From JBKPFU01 sp046728975 (GTDB lineage Bacteria > Actinomycetota > Thermoleophilia > Gaiellales > Gaiellaceae): DNA of 8,033 bases. The notes below the pieces were generated by a model that was given only the letters and a program-made list of their open reading frames with translations, was not told the origin of the DNA and made no database searches. Shown here in pieces: positions 1 through 5,005 of this stretch (position 1 is its first letter; the number at the start of each line of letters is the position of its first letter). The translations under genes were made by a program, and so were the position numbers. The stretch covers positions 1-8,033 of the forward strand of contig JBKPFU010000104.1 in assembly GCA_046728975.1 (NCBI GenBank), written 5' to 3'.

Positions 1-1190
1 GCCCGCTCCGCGACGTCGACGATCGCACGCGCGAGGCCGAGCAGGTTCATGCCCTCGGCGTTCTTGATCACCGGCACGATCAGCCCCTTGCCGCCTTCGA
101 GCGCCACGGCGACGCCGAGGTTCACGTACTGCTTGGCGATGATCTTCTCGCCGCGGATCTCGCCGTTCACCCACGGCCAGTTCTTGATCGCGTCGATCGT
201 CGCGCGCGCGATGAAGGCGAGATAGGTCGGGTTGACCCCGTACGACTTCTGGAACTCCGGCTTGAGTTTCTCGCGGATTGCGACGACCTTTGACATGTCG
301 ATCTCGAACACGGTCGTCACGTGCGCGGATGTGTCGAGCGACCGGCGCATATGCTCGGCGATCCCGCGCCGCATCGCGTTCATCGGCTCTTCGATCTCTC
401 CGGCGCCGGCCCCGACGGGCGCGGCAGGCGCGGCAGCGGCAGGCGCGGCGGCAACGGGTTGAGGTGCCGGCGCCGGTGCCAGCGGGGCGTCTGGTGCAGG
501 AGCGGCCACTGGCGGCGCCTCGGGCGCCGGAGCCGGTGCGGGCGCCGGCGGTGCTTCGGGAGCCCCGCGTTCGATGAAGCCGAGGATGTCTTTCTTCGTC
601 ACGCGGCCGCCGCGGCCGGTGCCCGGGACCTGGTCGACGTTCACCCCGTGCTCGGAGGCGATTCGAGCAACCACCGGCGAGACGAACGTCTTTTCTCCCG
701 CTCCGTCGCCTGCGGGCGAGGGAGCCGCCGGCGCCGCCTCGACAGGTCTCTGTTCGGTCGGAATCTCGCCCTCAGCGCCGGCCGCCGCCGCGGATTCGGC
801 CGCTGCGTCGGCAGTCGCCGGCACGGGCGGAGCCTCCGCCTCGGCGGGAGCTTCCGGGGCCGGAGCCTCCTCGGCCGGCGCCTGCTCCGCGGGCGCGGCT
901 TCCTCCGCGGGCGCCGCATCCTGGGCGGGCGCTTCGGCTGGCGCGCCGCCGATCTGGGCGAGCTTCGTGCCGACCTCGACCGTCTCGCCCTCCTGGACGA
1001 GGATCTGGGTGAGCGTCCCGGACGCCGGGCTCGGAATCTCGGTGTCCACCTTGTCGGTCGAGATCTCGAGCAGCGCCTCGTCGGCCTGGACCTCGTCGCC
1101 CTCGGACTTCAGCCACTTCGTGATCGTCCCCTCGGAGACGGAGACGCCCATCTGCGGCATGACGACGTCGACGGCGGTCTCGGTGGCCAT
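1..1190 (-). CDS. Dihydrolipoamide acyltransferase (E2) of a 2-oxo acid dehydrogenase complex, 3' end outside window
   Basis: This is the E2 core subunit, which takes the acyl group from E1 onto a lipoyl lysine and passes it to CoA. From the ATG at 1190 the frame is open for 396 codons to the left edge. Residues about 7-75 form one lipoyl domain with the motif STDKVDTE and the lipoylated lysine at K47. Residues about 76-166 are an Ala/Pro/Glu-rich linker. A peripheral subunit-binding domain spans about 167-207 (VSPVVARIASEHG, then VPGTGRGGRVTKKDIL), followed by a second Ala/Pro linker to about 265. The CoA-dependent acyltransferase domain starts near MNAMRRGIAEHMRRS at 270. The window ends within a segment like IVDVAERA, so the catalytic HxxxDG motif is not seen. 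Acyl specificity (acetyl or branched-chain) cannot be decided. The start codon overlaps an upstream TGA (TGATG), suggesting coupled translation, although a palindromic insert now separates it from E1 beta. Confidence 0.93.
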   Translation of the reverse strand, partial: MATETAVDVVMPQMGVSVSEGTITKWLKSEGDEVQADEALLEISTDKVDTEIPSPASGTLTQILVQEGETVEVGTKLAQIGGAPAEAPAQDAAPAEEAAPAEQAPAEEAPAPEAPAEAEAPPVPATADAAAESAAAAGAEGEIPTEQRPVEAAPAAPSPAGDGAGEKTFVSPVVARIASEHGVNVDQVPGTGRGGRVTKKDILGFIERGAPEAPPAPAPAPAPEAPPVAAPAPDAPLAPAPAPQPVAAAPAAAAPAAPVGAGAGEIEEPMNAMRRGIAEHMRRSLDTSAHVTTVFEIDMSKVVAIREKLKPEFQKSYGVNPTYLAFIARATIDAIKNWPWVNGEIRGEKIIAKQYVNLGVAVALEGGKGLIVPVIKNAEGMNLLGLARAIVDVAER

Positions 1191-1193
1191 CAG
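1186..1193. repeat. Left copy of 8-bp direct repeat GCCATCAG (candidate target-site duplication)
   Basis: It is identical to 1353-1360 and touches the outer end of the palindromic element. It contains the TGATG overlap of the E2 start codon when read on the minus strand. Confidence 0.6.
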
Positions 1194-1353
1194 CGGTTGC
1201 CTCGCGAGTAGATCGTGCGCGCCGCCAGCGAAACGCGAGCGTCGCTAGGACGCAGGGAGCGTGCGTAGCCGGAGGCTACGTGCGCGACCGAGGACGACGC
1301 GAGGCGACGCGTTGCAGTTGCGCGGCGCGTGCGAGATCCGAGTGAGGTAACCG
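1194..1353. repeat. 160-bp imperfect palindromic (MITE-like/foldback) element between E1 beta and E2
   Basis: The whole stretch folds back on itself. The left end CGGTTGCCTCGC (1194-1205) matches the reverse complement of the right end (1342-1353) at 10 of 12 positions. Inside these are GATC (1211-1214 with 1335-1338), GCGCCGC (1219-1225 with 1322-1328) and AACGCG (1232-1237 with 1308-1313). The centre is a perfect 7-bp stem, CGTAGCC/GGCTACG, with a 3-nt loop (1264-1280). This stem extends to 1259-1285 if G-U pairs are allowed. GCCATCAG lies at both edges, as expected of a target-site duplication. No transposase is present, so any mobility would be in trans. On the minus strand the element holds a 55-codon open frame whose start overlaps the E1 beta stop and whose stop overlaps the E2 start. 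That peptide is Arg/Ser/Ala-rich and resembles translated palindrome more than a protein. Being an interspersed family is inferred; no second copy is in this window. Confidence 0.75.
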
Positions 1354-1360
1354 CCATCAG
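1353..1360. repeat. Right copy of 8-bp direct repeat GCCATCAG
   Basis: It is the second copy of the repeat at 1186-1193 and shares base 1353 with the element end. It contains the E1 beta stop codon. Deleting 1194-1360 leaves one copy and puts the E1 beta stop directly over the E2 start as TGATG, which is the likely ancestral junction. Confidence 0.6.
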
Positions 1361-2331
1361 TACTCGGCGAGCTCCTTCAAACCGGCGAGGACGTCCTCCA
1401 CCTGCGGGATGAAGACCTTCTCGAGCGCCGGCGAGAACGGCACAGGCGTGTCAGGCGCGGTCACGCGCTTGATCGGCCCGTCGAGGTCCTCGAACGCCTC
1501 CTCCGCGATCGTCGCGGCGATCTCGCCGCCGAAGCCGCCGGTGTGGGTGTCCTCGTGCAGGACGAGGACCTTGGACGTCTTTCGCACCGATTCGAGAACG
1601 GCCTTCTGGTCCCACGGAACCAGCGTCCGCAGGTCGACGATCTCGACCGAGACGCCGTCAGGCTCCAGCGCGTTCGCCGCCTCATCGGCCGTGTAGACCA
1701 TCGCGCCCCACGTGATCACGCTGATGTCGCCCCCCTCGCGGTGGATGCGCGCCTTCCCGAACGGCGTCTCATAGCGCCCGTCCGGAACCTCGCCCTTGAT
1801 CCGCCGGTAGAGGTGCTTGTGCTCGAAATAGAGGACGGGGTTCGGGTCCTGGATCGCGCTCGCGAGCAGGCCCTTCGCGTCCTCGGGCGTCGCCGGGCAC
1901 ACGACCTTCAGCCCAGGGATGTGCGCGAACGAGCTCTCGGGGTTCTGCGAGTGGAACGGTCCGCCGGAAAAGCCTCCGCCGGAAGGCAGGCGCACGGTGA
2001 TCGGGATTGGCGTCCCCGCCCGCCACCGCTGTTTCGCGGCGACCGTGACGAGTTGATCCCATGCGCACGAGATGAAGTCGGCGAACTGCATCTCGGCGAC
2101 GGGCCTCATCCCCATGATCGCGGCCCCCGTGCAGCTCCCGACGATCGCCGTCTCGGAGAGCGGCGCGTCGATCACACGCCAGGGACCGAACTCGTCCTGG
2201 AAGCCGAGCGTGACCTTGAAGGCGCCGCCGTAGACGCCGACGTCCTCGCCGATGACGAACACGCGCTTGTCGCGCCGCATCTCCTCCCGGAGGCCGTCCG
2301 AGATCGCTTGGAGATAGGTCTTCTCAGCCAT
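1357..2331 (-). CDS. 2-oxo acid dehydrogenase E1 component, beta subunit
   Basis: This is the beta half of the thiamine diphosphate-dependent E1, which decarboxylates a 2-oxo acid and acylates the lipoyl group of E2. At 324 residues it is full length for the family. The N-terminal half carries the pyrimidine-binding transketolase domain: GEDVGVYGG at 28-36, and DAPLSE with the cofactor-activating glutamate at E60. The FHSQNPE segment with H127, and H137 in AHIPGLKV, fit the active-site channel. The C-terminal transketolase domain has DLRTLVPWD and HEDTHTGGFGGEIAA. The segment FEHKHLYRRIKGEVPDG is closer to branched-chain (2-oxoisovalerate) E1 beta than to classical pyruvate E1, but the substrate is not settled. 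The start lies 5 nt after the E1 alpha stop with no clear Shine-Dalgarno sequence, so translation is probably coupled. The next gene downstream is E2, beyond a palindromic insert. Confidence 0.95.
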   Translation of the reverse strand: MAEKTYLQAISDGLREEMRRDKRVFVIGEDVGVYGGAFKVTLGFQDEFGPWRVIDAPLSETAIVGSCTGAAIMGMRPVAEMQFADFISCAWDQLVTVAAKQRWRAGTPIPITVRLPSGGGFSGGPFHSQNPESSFAHIPGLKVVCPATPEDAKGLLASAIQDPNPVLYFEHKHLYRRIKGEVPDGRYETPFGKARIHREGGDISVITWGAMVYTADEAANALEPDGVSVEIVDLRTLVPWDQKAVLESVRKTSKVLVLHEDTHTGGFGGEIAATIAEEAFEDLDGPIKRVTAPDTPVPFSPALEKVFIPQVEDVLAGLKELAEY

Positions 2332-2336
2332 TTGCG

Positions 2337-3380
2337 TTACTTGTGGTGCGGAGTGTCCAGGTCCTCGGGTGTGGCGAACACGCCTTCCGTCAACGCCGAC
2401 GGTTCGGGAAGCGGCGACTCCTCGGCGCGCGTCAGCGCGTCGTTCAGGAGCTTCTTGACCCCGGCCGCGATCTCGTCCTCCTCGCCGTCGGACATGTCGG
2501 CGTTTTCACGCAGCCAGGATCGGAAGCGCTCGAGCGGATCGGCCTTCGCCCACTCCTCGAACATCTCCTTCGGGACGTAGAACGCGTCGTCATGGACGGC
2601 GTGACCCTCCATGCGCAGGGTCAGGCACTCGACCAGCGTCGGCCCGCCGCCGGCGCGCGCCTTCTCGATCGCGCGCTTCGTCTCGCGGTAGACGGCGAGG
2701 ACGTCGGTGCCGTCGACGACCACGCCTTCGAACCCGTACGCCTCGGCCCGGTCGGCGACGTGCTCGGTCGCGTACTCGAGATAGGTGGGCGTCGAGTAAG
2801 CCCATTGGTTGTTGTCGCAGATGAAAACAACAGGCAGCCTGCGGACTCCGGCGAGATTCATCCCTTCGTGACAGTCGCCGCGCGCGGACGCGCCCTCGCC
2901 GAACCAACCGACGGCCACCCGGCTTTCATCGCGGATCTTGAAGGCCAATGCGCAGCCGACGGCGACCGGGAGCATTGCGGGCAGATGGCTGACCATCGCA
3001 AGCAGTCCGAGCTTCGAGTCGGCCATGTGGACGTTGCCGTCCTTGCCCTTCGTCGGCCCGTCCGAGCGGCCCATGTACTGGGCGAAGATCCGCCACGGCT
3101 CGACTCCGCGCGTCACGTGGACACCCATGTCGCGGTGGAGCGGCGTGCCAACGTCGTTCGGCCCCATCGCCGTCGCGACGCCGACGGCGGCAGCTTCGTT
3201 CCCGCGGCCGGTGTAGAACGAACCGGGGATCTTCCCCTGTTTGTAGAGGATGTGGCCGCGCTCCTCGATCCCACGCGTGACGAGCATGTTGCGGTAGACG
3301 CCGAGAAGGTCTTCCCGGTCGAGCCCCGCCTCCTTGACTTCCTTGAGCGAGCCGAGCGGCTCCGCTTCACGCACGGCCAT
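2337..3380 (-). CDS. 2-oxo acid dehydrogenase E1 component, alpha subunit
   Basis: This is the alpha half of the E1 heterotetramer (347 residues), which binds thiamine diphosphate and Mg2+ and pairs with the beta subunit encoded next. The diphosphate-binding motif is visible as GEG at 161-163 followed, after exactly 26 residues, by NN at 190-191 (family form GDG-x26-NN; the middle Asp is Glu here). TLRMEGH with H260 matches the conserved loop histidine, and the following HDDAFYVP differs from the HSMSDP form of pyruvate E1 alpha. The family also includes branched-chain and acetoin E1 alpha, so the substrate remains open. The residues before about 20 are variable. The ATG at 3380 was chosen because a TAGAGT box ends 8 nt upstream, suggesting a nearly leaderless mRNA; no Shine-Dalgarno sequence is seen. 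It is the first gene of the operon and is divergent from the zinc-ribbon gene. Confidence 0.95.
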   Translation of the reverse strand: MAVREAEPLGSLKEVKEAGLDREDLLGVYRNMLVTRGIEERGHILYKQGKIPGSFYTGRGNEAAAVGVATAMGPNDVGTPLHRDMGVHVTRGVEPWRIFAQYMGRSDGPTKGKDGNVHMADSKLGLLAMVSHLPAMLPVAVGCALAFKIRDESRVAVGWFGEGASARGDCHEGMNLAGVRRLPVVFICDNNQWAYSTPTYLEYATEHVADRAEAYGFEGVVVDGTDVLAVYRETKRAIEKARAGGGPTLVECLTLRMEGHAVHDDAFYVPKEMFEEWAKADPLERFRSWLRENADMSDGEEDEIAAGVKKLLNDALTRAEESPLPEPSALTEGVFATPEDLDTPHHK

Positions 3381-3388
3381 CGATCCGA

Positions 3389-3418
3389 ACTCTAACGACT
3401 AGGGGAGCGGCCAATGAA
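3389..3418 (-). promoter_or_regulatory. Putative promoter of the E1 alpha-E1 beta-E2 operon
   Basis: On the minus strand TAGAGT (3394-3389) fits a -10 box. TTCATT (3418-3413) lies 18 bp upstream in the -35 place. The predicted transcript starts within a couple of bases of the ATG at 3380. The -35 region is part of a 15-bp sequence (3418-3404) that recurs, inverted, in the divergent promoter. No start site was measured. Confidence 0.5.
3404..3418 (-). promoter_or_regulatory. Shared promoter box, copy 1 (TTCATTGGCCGCTCC)
   Basis: It matches copy 2 at 3567-3581 on the plus strand at 14 of 15 positions (C/T at position 9). Both copies cover the -35 region at nearly the same distance from their -10 box. 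It could be a common regulator's operator or a common sigma-factor element. Confidence 0.5.
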
Positions 3419-3566
3419 GCGGGGCCTCGTCGTCGGGCGCGATAGCGGCGCGAGAAAACCAGTAACGCTGTAGGGCGAATCGCTACGTCAGGCTAGGAGC
3501 CGTAGGCTGTGACTGAGGACAAAGCCTCGTGCCGTTCCAGCGCGTTCCGGCGGCACAGCGGCTCGT
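3419..3566. other. Intergenic region between the two divergent promoters
   Basis: No gene with convincing coding character is seen here. A plus-strand frame from a GTG at 3509 runs into the zinc-ribbon gene, but its first 31 residues look unlike a protein domain and cross the promoter. A nested inverted repeat lies at 3483-3505: GGCT/AGCC inside CTAC/GTAG, with a 4-nt bulge. It could fold in RNA but has no U-tract, so it is not a clear terminator. Confidence 0.35.
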
Positions 3567-3581
3567 TTCATTGGTCGCTCC
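3567..3581 (+). promoter_or_regulatory. Shared promoter box, copy 2 (TTCATTGGTCGCTCC)
   Basis: This is the inverted partner of 3404-3418, with 14 of 15 positions identical. It begins 17 bp before the -10 box, measured from the end of TTCATT. Its place over the -35 region of both divergent promoters points to shared control. Confidence 0.5.
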
Positions 3582-3595
3582 TTGCGGGCTACAGT
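3567..3595 (+). promoter_or_regulatory. Putative promoter of the zinc-ribbon gene, leaderless
   Basis: TTCATT (3567-3572) and TACAGT (3590-3595) are separated by 17 bp. The -10 box ends 6 nt before the GTG at 3602, so the predicted transcript begins at or beside the start codon. This spacing is the main reason for preferring that start. Confidence 0.5.
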
Positions 3596-3601
3596 CTTTG
3601 C

Positions 3602-3874
3602 GTGGGCAAGGCGTCCGATTGGCTGCGCGAGGAACGCCGCAAGACCCTCGGCGACTGGGTCGCGTTCTGCCCTGGGTGTGGGTTCGCGCAGCGCTACTTC
3701 GACGACTCGGAGTCCGAGCTGCCGGCCGCGTGCCCGCAATGCGACACGGCAATGCGCGTCCGCTGTCCCGTCTGCAATGCCCGCTTCAGCTCGGCGTTCG
3801 CGGTCGAGTGCGAGGTCTGCAGCGCGAGGCTCCGTGCGCCGGAGCAGTTCGGGATCCGCATCCGGCGCGTCTAA
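3602..3874 (+). CDS. Small zinc-ribbon protein with four CxxC pairs
   Basis: This is a 90-residue protein from a GTG start. It has a basic N-terminus (KASDWLREERRKTLGDW) followed by four CxxC pairs: C23/C26, C44/C47, C55/C58 and C70/C73. That is enough for two zinc sites of the zinc-ribbon or double zinc-ribbon type. The spacing of cysteines and the short turns (CPGCG, CPQC, CPVC, CEVC) are clear in the sequence. No enzyme domain, signal peptide or membrane segment is seen. It may bind nucleic acid or a partner protein, but its function is unknown. An upstream GTG at 3509 would add 31 residues rich in Ser/Arg; it was rejected because the promoter lies inside that stretch. The gene is divergent from the dehydrogenase operon, shares a promoter box with it, and converges with the ASCH gene. 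Confidence 0.8.
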   Translation: MGKASDWLREERRKTLGDWVAFCPGCGFAQRYFDDSESELPAACPQCDTAMRVRCPVCNARFSSAFAVECEVCSARLRAPEQFGIRIRRV

Positions 3875-4044
3875 CCTGGGAGGGCTTGACGAAATACGCG
3901 GCTGTGCCGCCGGAAACGCGCTGGAACGGCGCAAAGCGGCGTCCTCGGTCGTGTCCGTATTTCGTTCAATACGAACACTCCCTGCGTCCTTGCCTCGCAC
4001 CGCCCATCGCGCCCCGACGCCGAGCGGAATTCCGTCAAACCCTC
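3875..4044. other. Convergent intergenic region with inverted repeats
   Basis: This region lies between the zinc-ribbon gene and the ASCH gene, whose 3' ends face each other. It holds a 10-bp inverted repeat, ACGAAATACG (3889-3898) and CGTATTTCGT (3956-3965). It also holds a local hairpin at 3951-3978 (GTGT and CGTATT pairing with AATACG and ACAC around a 6-nt loop, one mismatch), a GCGGC/GCCGC hairpin at 3898-3910, and the 10-bp palindrome CGGAATTCCG at 4025-4034. None has a good U-tract. They may end transcription from both sides or bind a protein. Confidence 0.4.
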
Positions 4045-4404
4045 CTACGCACGGATCTCGGAGAACCGAATCACCGTGACGGTCTCGTCCTCGCCGATCT
4101 CGCGGTTGTAGAGCTGTCCCAGGAATCGGGCCATCTCGTCCGGCCGTCGGATCTCCGGGTTGTCGTGCTCGATCTCTCGCGGGGTGAGGTCGGCGAGTCG
4201 CTTCACGTCGACCTTGTCGATCACGGCGTCGAAGATCTTCTTCCGCGGGCTGTAGCGCGTGCCCGCGAGCACCTGGACGACCATCCCTTTCTTGTACTTG
4301 CCGGACTTGTCTCCGAGCCGAATCGTCCCGGTTTTCCGGCCGCTTCGCAGCTGGTCAGCCACCATCGGCGAGTAGAAGTTCAGGGCGTACATAGGCTCGC
4401 TCAC
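4045..4404 (-). CDS. ASCH-domain (PUA-like) protein
   Basis: This 119-residue protein consists of a single ASCH domain, a PUA-like beta-barrel family linked to RNA and modified nucleosides. The family signature GxKxxxxR is present as G22-R-K24-T-G-T27-I-R29. It is followed by KYKKGMVVQVL (strand around the barrel), DKVDVKRLADLTPREIEHDN, and a C-terminal strand VTVIRFSEI. The layout resembles the bacterial N4-acetylcytidine amidohydrolase YqfB as I recall it: K24 and T27 fall on its catalytic Lys and Thr, while its catalytic Glu appears to align with D81 (E79 is close by). Enzyme activity is therefore possible but unproven. The start is a GTG at 4404; an ATG at 4392 would remove four residues. 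It begins 19 nt after the Nudix stop, so the two are probably cotranscribed. Confidence 0.85.
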   Translation of the reverse strand: MSEPMYALNFYSPMVADQLRSGRKTGTIRLGDKSGKYKKGMVVQVLAGTRYSPRKKIFDAVIDKVDVKRLADLTPREIEHDNPEIRRPDEMARFLGQLYNREIGEDETVTVIRFSEIRA

Positions 4405-4423
4405 GGGAGTCGGAGTGCGCGGA

Positions 4424-4864
4424 TCATAGAGCGCCGTCGTGCGCGACGGCGAGCGCTTTTTCCGCCATCTCGCGCTCGCCCTTGTACGCGAGGAGTCTCG
4501 GCGCTTCCTCCAGCGGAAGCCAGCGCACCTCGTCGACCTCGTGCGCCGTCTTCGGCGGCAGGTCGCCGAGGCGGCCGCGGCTGTACCGCAGGAGGTAAAA
4601 GCTCACGACCTTGAAGATCCGCTCCCCGGCCCACGTGTACACGTACCGCACGTCGCCGAGCTTTTGCACGAGCCGCGCCTCGACGCCGGTCTCCTCCTCG
4701 ACCTCGCGGAGCGCCGTGACCTCGGGGTTCTCGCCGTGACCGATGATGCCCTTCGGCAGAGCCCAGAGCCCTTCCGGACGGCCGGCCGGGCGGATCGCGG
4801 CCATCATCAGCCGGCCGCGCAGCGACCGCACGAGCACCCCTCCGGCAGAGAATTCCCGGCGCAC
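4424..4864 (-). CDS. Nudix hydrolase
   Basis: This enzyme of the Nudix family hydrolyses a nucleoside diphosphate linked to another group, with Mg2+ held by the Nudix box. The box GX5EX7REUXEEXGU is complete: GIIGHGE, seven residues, then REVEEETGV. The protein starts with strand REFSAGGVLVR and has WALPKG just before the box, typical of the fold. From the GTG at 4864 it is 146 residues long. The frame is open further upstream to an ATG at 4966, giving 180 residues, but those extra 34 residues cross the groES promoter and CIRCE operator, so the shorter start is preferred. TACAAA ends 6 nt before this GTG and may be a weak -10 box of a leaderless gene. The substrate cannot be told from sequence. 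It is divergent from groES and is followed by the ASCH gene. Confidence 0.88.
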   Translation of the reverse strand: MRREFSAGGVLVRSLRGRLMMAAIRPAGRPEGLWALPKGIIGHGENPEVTALREVEEETGVEARLVQKLGDVRYVYTWAGERIFKVVSFYLLRYSRGRLGDLPPKTAHEVDEVRWLPLEEAPRLLAYKGEREMAEKALAVAHDGAL

Positions 4865-4906
4865 GGCCGGTTTGTAACACAGCGCGTCCGCGCGAAACGT
4901 TCTCAG

Positions 4907-4936
4907 TTGCTCCGCTGGCTTACCAAGCGGTAAACT
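4907..4936 (+). promoter_or_regulatory. groESL promoter
   Basis: TTGCTC (4907-4912) as -35 and TAAACT (4931-4936) as -10 are 18 bp apart. The predicted start of transcription falls at the beginning of the CIRCE operator, so bound HrcA would block initiation. Confidence 0.6.
4912..4930. repeat. Inverted repeat in the groESL promoter spacer
   Basis: CCGCT (4912-4916) and AGCGG (4926-4930) are inverted, with an inner GG/CC pair. They fill the spacer between -35 and -10. It does not look like CIRCE or HAIR (the HspR site), so any binding protein is unknown. Confidence 0.4.
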
Positions 4937-4940
4937 GCCC

Positions 4941-4965
4941 TGGCACTCGGCAGCAAAGAGTGCCA
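4941..4965 (+). promoter_or_regulatory. CIRCE operator (HrcA binding site)
   Basis: TGGCACTC (4941-4948), a 9-nt spacer, then GAGTGCCA (4958-4965). This matches the CIRCE pattern (TTAGCACTC-N9-GAGTGCTAA), with A/T swapped to G/C at the outer positions. It predicts repression of groESL by HrcA, released by heat or unfolded protein load. hrcA is not in the window. Confidence 0.93.
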
Positions 4966-4991
4966 AACACTGTCACAAAGTCGAGGGAAAC

Positions 4992-4998
4992 AAGGAGG
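4992..4998 (+). promoter_or_regulatory. Ribosome binding site of groES
   Basis: AAGGAGG lies 7 nt before the ATG at 5006. It is a full-strength Shine-Dalgarno sequence, unlike the apparently leaderless or SD-poor genes around it. Confidence 0.9.
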
Positions 4999-5005
4999 CG
5001 CTTGG

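Noticed and set aside
321..1211. Long plus-strand frame (296 codons) opposite E2
   Set aside because: It is the shadow of the Ala/Pro-rich E2 gene in GC-rich DNA: Arg/Gly-rich, with no domain, and it also crosses the palindromic element.
1259..1285. Central hairpin of the palindromic element as an intrinsic terminator
   Set aside because: No U-tract follows on either strand, and a terminator between E1 beta and E2 would cut off an essential subunit.
1194..1353. Insertion sequence with its own transposase
   Set aside because: At 160 bp it is too short to encode one, and its only open frame has no transposase motif.
2343..3395. Plus-strand frame of 350 codons opposite E1 alpha
   Set aside because: The antisense strand encodes E1 alpha with intact family motifs. 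The plus-strand product is low-complexity Arg/Asp/Val-rich and has no recognised motif.
3529..4614. Plus-strand frame of 361 codons across the zinc-ribbon, ASCH and Nudix genes
   Set aside because: It overlaps three genes with recognisable motifs in other frames and shows no domain of its own.
4865..4966. N-terminal extension of the Nudix protein to the ATG at 4966
   Set aside because: It would encode 34 residues across the groESL promoter and CIRCE, and conserved Nudix sequence begins only at RREFSAGG.
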